Source: G963662905 sp963676725 (GTDB lineage Bacteria > Bacteroidota > Bacteroidia > Bacteroidales > WRLA01). From it: a stretch of 64,000 nucleotides of DNA. The stretch covers positions 2,232,001 to 2,296,000 of the forward strand of contig OY781463.1 in assembly GCA_963676725.1 (NCBI GenBank). Direction: 5' to 3'. A program made the position numbers and the translations under genes. The stretch's first letter is position 1. The number at the start of each line of letters is the position of its first letter. The notes beneath the pieces were generated by a model. That model did no database searches. It worked only from the letters and a program-made list of their open reading frames with translations, and had not been told where the DNA came from. Below, in pieces: positions 1 through 7,052 of this stretch.

Positions 1-2
1 AT

Positions 3-1007
3 TACGATGAAACAAAAGGCGGTTTAGAAGCAAGAAGCATCGAATTGCCCTCCTCAAAAAATAAATCCATCAATATTCAGGCAGTTTTAAAGGAGATCAA
101 ACAATTTCGTCGCGACCAAACGCCTCATACATGGTACCATATCAACAGCCTACCCTTTGAAGAAAAAGACGCTTCAGAAAAATACCTTTCCCTTTTCAGT
201 GAAGAAAATGCAATGATCCTTCTGATTCGCCTCAAAAACCGACATGATGGGCAATCTGATCTGCTTTTTTTGCATTTCACGCCGAAGGGAATGGGCATGA
301 ATACAAAGCAGGAAGGACTGAACACACAAATGAAAGCAAGCCTCTCCCCTATTATTTATCACCAAATAAAATCCTTATACAAAACAATTTTAGAACATTA
401 TTCTCAATTGGATGGTTTTAGGGAAACTGCACGAATGATTATTGAAAACCTGCAGGAAGGGCAAAAACAGGAGCATACTTATGAGGAACGGCAAAAGGCA
501 TTTATTGGTGAACTGCTGGATGAAATCAGCCCTGAAAGGAAGTATCATCTGAGCAAGGCCGCACTGCTTAAACTTATGAAGTCCACAATCAGTTTATCGG
601 AAATGCGTGCAGTACTGCAACAGGCAATCGTTTCTGTTGAGATGCTCGATGCGGCTGAAAATCAACAATTACCCGATTGGAGTATCATCATTCCGGAAAA
701 AGCATCGACAGAAACAGCACAAACAGACCATCAGGAAGCAAAAGTCGAAAGCCGGTATCTTAAGTCATGGCAACTGCTTGAAAAACTGGAAGATGCGGCA
801 CAAAAAGTAAAAAGCGGACAAGACCGGCTTACAAGTGCTAATGTTGGGAAAGCATTGGATAGTCCGATCACGGCGCCTGCTATTAGTGATGCGTTAAAAA
901 AACACGGAACTCGCATTATCAGTCTTTTAGACCGTTATCCGGAGAAGTGGTTGGTGATTCGAAAGGAATTCAGGCCGGTACAAAATCTGATTGTTGGCAT
1001 TCATTAA
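3..1007 (+). CDS. 3' part of an unrecognised gene (5' end outside the window)
   Basis: The frame is open from the first bases and ends at TAA, so this is the last ~334 codons of a longer gene; a TTG at 45 is only an internal codon. The product looks soluble, charged and mostly helical, with no signal peptide or membrane segment. The last ~75 residues (a Lys/Glu-rich helix, then SANVGKAL, PAISDALKKHG and a closing RPVQNLI-like strand) have the spacing of a small winged-helix fold, but that is only an impression. I do not recognise the family. It converges with the radical SAM gene 3 bases downstream, with no terminator between them. Confidence 0.75.
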   Translation, partial: YDETKGGLEARSIELPSSKNKSINIQAVLKEIKQFRRDQTPHTWYHINSLPFEEKDASEKYLSLFSEENAMILLIRLKNRHDGQSDLLFLHFTPKGMGMNTKQEGLNTQMKASLSPIIYHQIKSLYKTILEHYSQLDGFRETARMIIENLQEGQKQEHTYEERQKAFIGELLDEISPERKYHLSKAALLKLMKSTISLSEMRAVLQQAIVSVEMLDAAENQQLPDWSIIIPEKASTETAQTDHQEAKVESRYLKSWQLLEKLEDAAQKVKSGQDRLTSANVGKALDSPITAPAISDALKKHGTRIISLLDRYPEKWLVIRKEFRPVQNLIVGIH

Positions 1008-1010
1008 TCT

Positions 1011-1967
1011 CTAATTTCCAAAAGGTTTGCTGCTTTGGTCAAAATCCGGACGATAAAATTTATTGCTCTCTAAATCCTGCACCCATCCTCTAGAAAAACC
1101 CAAACGATGAAGTTTATGGACAATAGAATTGTATTCTTCCTTTTTCAATGAACGCATCAGGCTTCCATTCAAAATCAGTCCTTCCGGCGGGTAATATTGC
1201 GCCATTAATGAAAGATAAATATCTGTACCAAAGGAGGATGCAATCAGTTTTAGCAGCTCCTCCGACTGATCCACAAAACCGGGAAGCACAAGATGTCGTA
1301 CAATTACCCCTGAAAAAGCATTTCCTTCCGCATCACATTTTAAATCCGTTCCCTTTTGCCGAAACATCTCTGCAATAGCCTTATGCGCTATTTCGGGATA
1401 GTTGGATATGGCGGAAAGTTTTTGTGCCAATTGTTTATCAGAATATTTATAATCAGGCAAATAAACATCAACAAGCCCCTCAAGCATTTTCAGGCTCGAA
1501 ACACGATCATAAGCATTCGTATTATAAACAATACTGGGTTTATAGCCTTTTTTCCACAGTAGATCAATAATAGCAATCATTTGCGGCAGATAATGCCCAG
1601 GAGATACAAATCCAAGTGAAGGAATTCCCTGATCGAGGAATGGAATAATTGCATCAACTGCCTGTTGAATGGAGTATATTCTGCCTTTTTGCGGAACAGA
1701 ATTCGAGCTAATTTGCATATTCTGGCAATAGACACACTGCAGATTGCAATGCATAAAGAACAGATTGCAAATCCCTTTGGACCCGGAAATTGGAGGCTCT
1801 TCGCCTTGGTGCAGGCAAATGGATGCAATAGCCGGATCAGAGCCGGAACGACAATATCCTAATGCATTAAGGTTTCGGTTTGCCCCACATTGATGAGGGC
1901 ACAAACGACAGGAATTTAAAGACTGCTTAAAACAGCGCAATACATTGTTGGGCAGTGCGTTCAACAT
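1011..1967 (-). CDS. Radical SAM protein, PflX-like (pyruvate formate-lyase-activase-related)
   Basis: Radical SAM iron-sulfur protein of the PflX/COG1313 type. The SAM-cluster motif CxxxCxxC (C-NLQ-C-VY-C) lies at about residues 74-81, and an extra N-terminal cysteine set (C20, C23, C27, C39) precedes it, as is typical of this subgroup. About 318 residues, a normal length. I chose the ATG at 1967; a TTG 12 bases upstream directly abuts the stop of the preceding lipoprotein gene and is a possible coupled start. It is the last gene of a leftward operon with the SQR-like flavoprotein, the 57-residue protein and the NTF2-like lipoprotein. The substrate is unknown; a glycyl-radical partner is not visible. 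Confidence 0.88.
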   Translation of the reverse strand: MLNALPNNVLRCFKQSLNSCRLCPHQCGANRNLNALGYCRSGSDPAIASICLHQGEEPPISGSKGICNLFFMHCNLQCVYCQNMQISSNSVPQKGRIYSIQQAVDAIIPFLDQGIPSLGFVSPGHYLPQMIAIIDLLWKKGYKPSIVYNTNAYDRVSSLKMLEGLVDVYLPDYKYSDKQLAQKLSAISNYPEIAHKAIAEMFRQKGTDLKCDAEGNAFSGVIVRHLVLPGFVDQSEELLKLIASSFGTDIYLSLMAQYYPPEGLILNGSLMRSLKKEEYNSIVHKLHRLGFSRGWVQDLESNKFYRPDFDQSSKPFGN

Positions 1968-1979
1968 TCCAAAAACCAA

Positions 1980-2453
1980 TTAGTATTGAACAGGCATACT
2001 GATATGGAGCTGCATAAATTTCAAATCATGATCCTGCATTCCAGCAATAACGCCGGAAAGTGCAATTCCTTCCATACGGCCACCAAAGCCTTCCGCATCG
2101 TAATGCAAAGACAATTGGCACGAAAACCAGGATAATTTTCCACATTTATCGGGAAGGATCAGAAGATTTGAAATCTCGATATCCGGCTGAGCATATTGAT
2201 TCAAAAAACTGCTTAAGAGTTCTTTAATCTCAGCTTGGCCACGAGCTTCGGCACCGGGCATCATCAGCACAACAGAAGAATCGGGAGCAAAACAAGAGAC
2301 AATTTCTTGCATTTTCTCCTCTTCCATTGCATCAATAAAATGCGTAATTAATGCTTCAGATTGTTTAAGCTGCAGCGCTTTATCTGTTCTAGGTGAGCAG
2401 GCGGCCAGCATCATCAAAAGTAATACCGGCCACCATTTAAATACTGTATTCAT
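1980..2453 (-). CDS. NTF2/SnoaL-like lipoprotein
   Basis: 157 residues starting with a lipoprotein signal (hydrophobic WWPVLLLMMLAA followed by Cys-19), so probably anchored in the outer or cytoplasmic membrane facing the periplasm. The mature part has the helix-then-curved-sheet pattern of NTF2/SnoaL-like domains (start HFIDAMEEEKMQEIVSCFAPDSSVV, later a GxAEIKELLSSFL helix), a fold used for small-molecule binding or as a scaffold; no catalytic residues can be assigned. Nine bases separate it from the 57-residue gene upstream and it abuts the radical SAM gene downstream, so all are likely co-transcribed. Confidence 0.8.
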   Translation of the reverse strand: MNTVFKWWPVLLLMMLAACSPRTDKALQLKQSEALITHFIDAMEEEKMQEIVSCFAPDSSVVLMMPGAEARGQAEIKELLSSFLNQYAQPDIEISNLLILPDKCGKLSWFSCQLSLHYDAEGFGGRMEGIALSGVIAGMQDHDLKFMQLHISMPVQY

Positions 2454-2462
2454 TCGTTCATG

Positions 2463-2636
2463 TTATGAGTGTCCACCCACAACAATACGCATAATTTTTA
2501 TATTAAGCACAATGAAGCGATAAAATTGCCACAACCACATTCTACGCCAGAACTGTGTAGATTTTGTTGGCATTGGAGGATATGCTTCTTCAAAGTATCC
2601 TCTTGCTTTGGTATCCCTAAACCTTATTTTATCCAT
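2463..2636 (-). CDS. Small conserved-looking protein of 57 residues in the SQR operon
   Basis: A complete ATG-to-TAA frame of 57 codons filling the gap between the flavoprotein gene (23 bases upstream) and the lipoprotein gene (9 bases downstream), on the same strand. The product is basic and aromatic-rich: MDKIRFRDTKARGYFEEAYP at the start, then PPMPTKSTQFWRRMWLWQFY and a hydrophobic FIVLNIKIMRIVV stretch ending GGHS. This reads like a small membrane-surface protein with one hydrophobic segment (about residues 37-52), not like random translation: proline-, tryptophan- and arginine-rich motifs are ordered. I do not know its function; the tight spacing suggests a small partner of the flavoprotein at the membrane. 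A 62-codon frame on the opposite strand is a less likely alternative. Confidence 0.68.
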   Translation of the reverse strand: MDKIRFRDTKARGYFEEAYPPMPTKSTQFWRRMWLWQFYRFIVLNIKIMRIVVGGHS

Positions 2637-2659
2637 AATTCTTTAATTTTCAAATGATT

Positions 2660-4117
2660 TTATTCAGGAAGCAGCCACCAGAACGGATAACCTTTTGCCT
2701 TGTGCAGGAACATATAATGCATAAACCACTTTGCCCAATGGCCTGCAAGTCCGGCTTCCCCTATGGTATAATTAATATTCCTTCCCCATTCCGGGTATTT
2801 GTCCCAATCAGGAACAATTGGAAAAACAGTCATTGTTGCAGCATTTCCACCACTAAGTCCATAACCGGCAGAAACAATACAAGCTGCACCCATTTTCCCC
2901 ATAGAAGCATGATGTTTAAAATCTGTACGCCCTTTTTTAATCCAGTTCACAATATTAAGGGCAACCACTTTTCCTGCAACACCCGAAGGCATTCCGGTGC
3001 GTGGGGGCGCCGGGAAAATAGGTGTCCCATTGGCACTTTTCATAGGCTTGGAAATGCTATGTGGTGGAGCAAAAGCAATTCCGGGAGCAAACATATTTTT
3101 ATAAGTAGGATTTTGGTAGGTTTCCGGCCAATCAGTTGCTTTCCACTCTTCAAAAGGTTTTTGCGAATAATCAGCATCCACTTTCATAAAACCATTCGGG
3201 GCAAAAATTACCGAACTAATGTCCTCATCATTTTTATTAAAAGCTTTGATGCCTGCTCCGGCAAAGCCCGGAATCAGCATAGCAAAATCAAAGGGCTCCG
3301 TTTTGTATTCGCCATCGAGGGTTTCATAATGAATCGCATTGGGTTCTACTTTCTGAACCCCTGCCCTTTTTATCCAGTTGATGCCATATTCCACAAGAAT
3401 AGATTCAGCAACAATTTTTGTTGAACTGACATATCCGCCTCGTTTAATAAATGCACCCCCCATTCCAAAATCACCCAGCTCATACTCATTTGTGATCCAT
3501 GTGATGTCTGCAAGATGATCGAGTTTTCTCTTTTTGAGCTCAAAGGCCACATTCAGTATATACTCGAAAGCAGCTCCCTGACAAGTAGCCATTGAATGAC
3601 CGGTACCAATTACAATACGCTGACGTTCTCCGTTTTCCAGCTTTTTGTATACTTGCTGTAATTTTTCCCATGCCTCGGCGGCGTGGCTGTACGAACATAC
3701 AGAAACCGTATGCTTTCCGGGACCAATGCCCGGAGTGGCCTCAAAATTCAATTTTGGACCTGTGGCATTCACAAGAAAGTCATAATCAACTTCTTCTGTT
3801 TGGCCTCTTTGATCTTCTGTTACATATTCGATCCATACAAAAGGCCTTTCAGATTGAGCATTTCCTTCAGGATGAATGGAGACTGCTTTTGCCTGTTTAA
3901 AGTCAATTTTCCAACGGTCATAAACTTTTTTAAGCTTAAAGCGAACCTGATCTACTTTCATCTTTCCGATGCCCACCCAAATATTTGAGGGGATCCATTG
4001 GTAGTAGGCACTTGGGCTTACAACCACTACTTCATGCTTTTTACCAAGCTTCTTTTTAATAAATGCTGCTGCAGTATGGCCGGATATCCCAGCCCCTAAG
4101 ACGACAACTTTAGCCAT
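2660..4117 (-). CDS. Sulfide:quinone oxidoreductase-like FAD-dependent oxidoreductase
   Basis: 485-residue two-dinucleotide-binding flavoprotein. The N-terminal FAD motif VVVLGAGISG is at residues 4-13. Three cysteines only (C141, C179, C413); the pair around C141 and C413 (in AACIVSAGYG) fits the redox-active cysteines of sulfide:quinone oxidoreductases. An amphipathic aromatic C-terminus (WAKWFMHYMFLHKAKGYPFW) fits monotopic membrane binding. SQRs oxidise sulfide to polysulfide and reduce quinone at the cytoplasmic membrane. The exact SQR type is not settled from sequence alone, and another quinone-reducing flavoprotein of the family remains possible. It heads a four-gene leftward operon. 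Confidence 0.85.
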   Translation of the reverse strand: MAKVVVLGAGISGHTAAAFIKKKLGKKHEVVVVSPSAYYQWIPSNIWVGIGKMKVDQVRFKLKKVYDRWKIDFKQAKAVSIHPEGNAQSERPFVWIEYVTEDQRGQTEEVDYDFLVNATGPKLNFEATPGIGPGKHTVSVCSYSHAAEAWEKLQQVYKKLENGERQRIVIGTGHSMATCQGAAFEYILNVAFELKKRKLDHLADITWITNEYELGDFGMGGAFIKRGGYVSSTKIVAESILVEYGINWIKRAGVQKVEPNAIHYETLDGEYKTEPFDFAMLIPGFAGAGIKAFNKNDEDISSVIFAPNGFMKVDADYSQKPFEEWKATDWPETYQNPTYKNMFAPGIAFAPPHSISKPMKSANGTPIFPAPPRTGMPSGVAGKVVALNIVNWIKKGRTDFKHHASMGKMGAACIVSAGYGLSGGNAATMTVFPIVPDWDKYPEWGRNINYTIGEAGLAGHWAKWFMHYMFLHKAKGYPFWWLLPE

Positions 4118-4212
4118 AGTTTATTTCATTTAATTTTTGAAATCGGGTGCAATTTATGGAAATTATTCATATCTATATATCAAACTATGTAATTTTTTAT
4201 TATCCGTTTTTT

Positions 4213-4614
4213 TTAAACCTTGAGAACTCGTTTCAATACGATAGATAACTCATAGGGCTTAAATGGTTTACAGAGATAATCATCGATACCCGCTTGAAAA
4301 TACCTTTCCCTGCTTTCTTTTCGGGAATAGGTTGTAACGGCTATGATGGGGATTTTAGTAGCTGTATTTTTCTCGATCAGCCTGATCTCCCTTGCTGCTT
4401 CTTCGCCTGTCATTTCGGGCATAAGAATATCCATGAGAATTACATCAAAATCATTTTTTTTGAAAAGATCAACAGCTTCCCTCCCATTTCCGGCAACACA
4501 GACTTCATGGCCAAGATGTTTTAATATATTGATGGTCAGTTTCCTGTTTACGTCATTATCTTCAGCCAGTAAAATACGCAGCTTATTCTTAGGGAGAGAG
4601 TTGGCATCGGGCAT
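4213..4614 (-). CDS. Single-domain response regulator (CheY-like receiver)
   Basis: 133 residues containing only a receiver domain: acidic pair E18/D19, phospho-acceptor D62 (in VILMDILMP), switch threonine T94 or T95, and conserved K117 (in LCKPFKP). There is no output domain, so it should act by phospho-relay or protein binding. No kinase is adjacent; the nearest is the hybrid kinase at 29.5 kb. Receivers of this sequence type (AEDNDVNR...LMDILMPEMTG) usually derive from hybrid kinase tails, so this may be a phosphotransfer partner of one elsewhere. Confidence 0.9.
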   Translation of the reverse strand: MPDANSLPKNKLRILLAEDNDVNRKLTINILKHLGHEVCVAGNGREAVDLFKKNDFDVILMDILMPEMTGEEAAREIRLIEKNTATKIPIIAVTTYSRKESRERYFQAGIDDYLCKPFKPYELSIVLKRVLKV

Positions 4615-5004
4615 ATATCTCAGTCTTTAAAAGATGCCACAATTTAATAAAAAATCCTGAACTACAAGTGATCTTAGGAAATATCTTTTTCGGGGCTTCG
4701 AATTGCAAAGCCATGCCGGTCAAGTCTAATTTTGGTTAAATGTAGAAAATTACCGTTTGTGTGAATAGTACAAAGGGAGAATAAAAAATGAATACGAGAT
4801 TAAATCAGCACTCTCAATTAGTTATATTTATTGAAGGAAACAGGTGAATACTTATTCTATACATTTGTTATACAGATATTTAGATTTCTTCTGAAGGATC
4901 TTCACATCCTTACGACCCTTTGGTCGAGAAGACAGGATTCGCTCGGCAACTGATACAAAGGGCGCTCGCCTTTTGGGTCACCCATTATTTTATCAACTTG
5001 TCTT
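4615..5004. other. Non-coding gap with a dispersed repeat copy
   Basis: No convincing gene. The right half (about 4845-4985) holds a member of the dispersed element family described separately. The left half is AT-rich and contains the upstream region of the receiver gene. Confidence 0.6.
4845..4985. repeat. Dispersed intergenic element, copy C
   Basis: Contains the ordered blocks AATACTTA, GTTATA, GATATTTAGATTTCT, GGATCTTCAC and GGTCGAGAAGACAGGATTCG, which match the reverse complement of the right half of the element at 6666-7035 block by block. The terminal AGGTGTTCAA is degenerate here (ACAGGTGAATAC). Confidence 0.65.
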
Positions 5005-5727
5005 TTACACCTTAATTATATTCACTAATTCATCGCCATGAAGCACAGGAACCACCGGGCAGGAGTCCATTTGAAATGTATAATCTAGCACGTCGTCGAG
5101 ACCAAGTTTTTTCAGTCGATGACGGTGCAAGGCTTTATCGATATATTTGAGAGGGTCTTTCTCGCCTGTTTTCCATAAATCCAGCGCAGCTTCCGCGGAA
5201 TCACATCCAAGTTGGAAGCTCGATGTTTCCATTAATTTTTCGGTAAGGGCACCAGCATAAAAGCTATCTTCGAGATTAAATTTTTGTTTCCAGCCGGCAC
5301 AGAGGATCAATACATCTTCTTGCTGCTGTTCGAGCCATTGGCTCAAAGCTGTAATATTCAGGAAAGAACCAATAACGACCCTTCCAAAAGGGCGCACCAT
5401 TTCTATGGCGTGTGTGCCATTGGTCGTACTGTATGCAATTGTTTTATCAACCAGCTCAGGGCTGATAAAATTAAAGGCCGAATTTCCAAAATCGGCAAAA
5501 TCAAGCACAAGTCCATCACGTTCAGAAGCCACAAGATAGCCCCTATTTTTATATTCTCGGGCTTTGTCGATGCCGGCAACCGGAATCATACTTTTTACGC
5601 CATTCTGAAATGCAGCACATATGGAGGTAGTCGCGCGCAAAATATCAACAATCACAATATTTAGGTTATCGCGCAACATACGATGTTCAAAAAGAGCGGG
5701 AGTAAAACAAACTTCGATTTTTTTCAT
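5005..5727 (-). CDS. comB: ComB-like 2-phosphosulfolactate phosphatase
   Basis: 240 residues, full length for the ComB family (EC 3.1.3.71 in coenzyme M synthesis, removing phosphate from 2-phosphosulfolactate). Family features seen: early VIVDILRATTS, then ASERDGLVLDFADFGNS, YSTTNGTHAI, and LCAGWKQKFNLEDSFYAG with acidic metal-binding residues. ATG start, own transcription unit with over 100 bases upstream. No other coenzyme M or sulfolactate gene is adjacent, so in this organism the substrate may be sulfolactate-related or something else; the family name is secure, the physiological role is inference. Confidence 0.88.
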   Translation of the reverse strand: MKKIEVCFTPALFEHRMLRDNLNIVIVDILRATTSICAAFQNGVKSMIPVAGIDKAREYKNRGYLVASERDGLVLDFADFGNSAFNFISPELVDKTIAYSTTNGTHAIEMVRPFGRVVIGSFLNITALSQWLEQQQEDVLILCAGWKQKFNLEDSFYAGALTEKLMETSSFQLGCDSAEAALDLWKTGEKDPLKYIDKALHRHRLKKLGLDDVLDYTFQMDSCPVVPVLHGDELVNIIKV

Positions 5728-5853
5728 AACAGTATTGGCTTCTATAATTCAGCTTTCTAAAGCAGGCAAAATTAGTTTTTTTTCGGCTGCAACAAACTTT
5801 ATCAAACTGCAAGGGGACAGAAGAAAAACAAGGACACTGGTACACAAAAAATA

Positions 5854-6525
5854 TTAAAAGAACTCCACTTCCCCTTTAAAAGTATGATAAACAGCACCTT
5901 GTATCACAATTTCATGATCTGCGACCATTTTCTTCAACACAGAACTGCCATTCAATATTTCCTTCATGCTCTGATGCACATTATTGCAACAGACTTTTTG
6001 CACATAGTCGGGATTTTCAGCGCTTTGAACCCCATCAAAGTTCTTGGCTTGTTCGACAGCCGGGCTGATTTTTTTTAGTAGGGTATTCAAGTTTCCCTGA
6101 TGATTCCCTTCAATCGCAGCCTGAACTGCACCGCAATCTTCATGACCCAGAACGAGAATCAGTTGGGTTCCCATTTTCTCGCAAGCAAATTCCATACTGC
6201 CCAGGATATCTTCATTTATAATATTTCCTGCTACCCTAAGGACAAACAGATCACCAATGCCCTGATCAAAAATTTGTGCAACAGGAACGCGACTATCGAT
6301 ACATGCGAGAACAATTGCCTCCGGTTTTTGGCCTTTCGCAGCGATTTTTAGATCAGATTCCACATCACGATGAAGTATTGTTCCATTCATAAAACGCCTG
6401 TTCCCATCCTTAAGCTTTTCGATTATATGTACAATATTCTTTGGGGGTAGCTTTGATGTCCCTTCACAATTCTGATTTTTAATTTCCGTTTTCCCTTGCT
6501 TTCCCAATTCTTGTTCTTTTGTCAT
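5854..6525 (-). CDS. Beta-class carbonic anhydrase
   Basis: 223 residues. Zinc ligands and the Asp-Arg dyad are all present: C75-x-D77-x-R79 (ACIDSRV), H128 and C131 (LGHEDCGA). It interconverts CO2 and bicarbonate. The N-terminal ~30 residues (Lys/Glu/Gln-rich) are an extension without hydrophobic character, so the enzyme looks cytoplasmic. It is followed by ComB 126 bases away; I see no terminator between them, but the gap makes co-transcription uncertain. Confidence 0.93.
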   Translation of the reverse strand: MTKEQELGKQGKTEIKNQNCEGTSKLPPKNIVHIIEKLKDGNRRFMNGTILHRDVESDLKIAAKGQKPEAIVLACIDSRVPVAQIFDQGIGDLFVLRVAGNIINEDILGSMEFACEKMGTQLILVLGHEDCGAVQAAIEGNHQGNLNTLLKKISPAVEQAKNFDGVQSAENPDYVQKVCCNNVHQSMKEILNGSSVLKKMVADHEIVIQGAVYHTFKGEVEFF

Positions 6526-6612
6526 ATTGATGAGATTTAACCGAAAAAAAATATTTTACGATTAAAAAACAAAAAATACGGAAAGAAAGTTCAAGCCAAT
6601 AATTGCAACAAA

Positions 6613-6650
6613 CAGCCCGATAAGGAATTGGTCCTTATCGGGCTGATATT
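6613..6650 (-). terminator. Hairpin terminator downstream of pit
   Basis: Perfect 14-bp stem (CAGCCCGATAAGGA paired with its complement) around a 5-base loop. Read leftward it is followed by TTTGTT, a short U-rich tract. It lies between the pit gene and carbonic anhydrase and would stop leftward transcripts. Confidence 0.65.
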
Positions 6651-6665
6651 AGAAAAAAAAATTAT

Positions 6666-7035
6666 GAGGTGTTCAATTGAGTACTTAGGCTAAGCAATGA
6701 AATTCAGTATATTTCAATGAATGTTGTTTTAGATTTCTCCCTCGGTCATCTTATGTTTGTAATTTAATGAGTGTTCTATATCAAAAAGAATATAAAACAC
6801 TGTAACTAAGAAAAATGACCTCAGTCGAAAAGACAAGATGGTGAAATATAGATAGACAAAAGTGGCGCGCGGACATATATATTTTAAAGTTATTGTGTCC
6901 GCGCGCCACTTTTGTCTGCTCCCTAACGAATCCTGTCTTTTCGACCAAGGGATCAAAACGAAGTGAAGATCCTGCGGGAGAAATCTAATTATCAATATAA
7001 CAACCGATTAGGTTAAGTATTTATTTGAACACCTC
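6666..7035. repeat. Dispersed palindromic element, copy A (complete)
   Basis: A 370-bp imperfect palindrome. Both ends read GAGGTGTTCAA inward; inside them come TACTTA, then TAGATTTCTCCC, then GTCGAAAAGACA, and at the centre a perfect 22-bp inverted repeat (6854-6875 and 6896-6917, AGACAAAAGTGGCGCGCGGACA) with a 20-base loop. An 88-codon frame inside it is an artefact of the palindrome. It has no transposase. Behaves like a MITE or REP-type element. Confidence 0.75.
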
Positions 7036-7052
7036 AAAAAAAATTTAATCTC

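Noticed and set aside
2469..2657. 62-codon rightward frame opposite the 57-residue gene
   Set aside because: The leftward frame fits operon direction, spacing and has protein-like composition; this one does not.
3592..3900. Rightward frames of about 100 codons opposite the SQR-like gene
   Set aside because: Antisense shadows of a well-supported flavoprotein gene.
6729..6995. 88-codon leftward frame in the palindromic element
   Set aside because: Entirely inside the inverted repeat; composition follows the palindrome and no family is recognisable.
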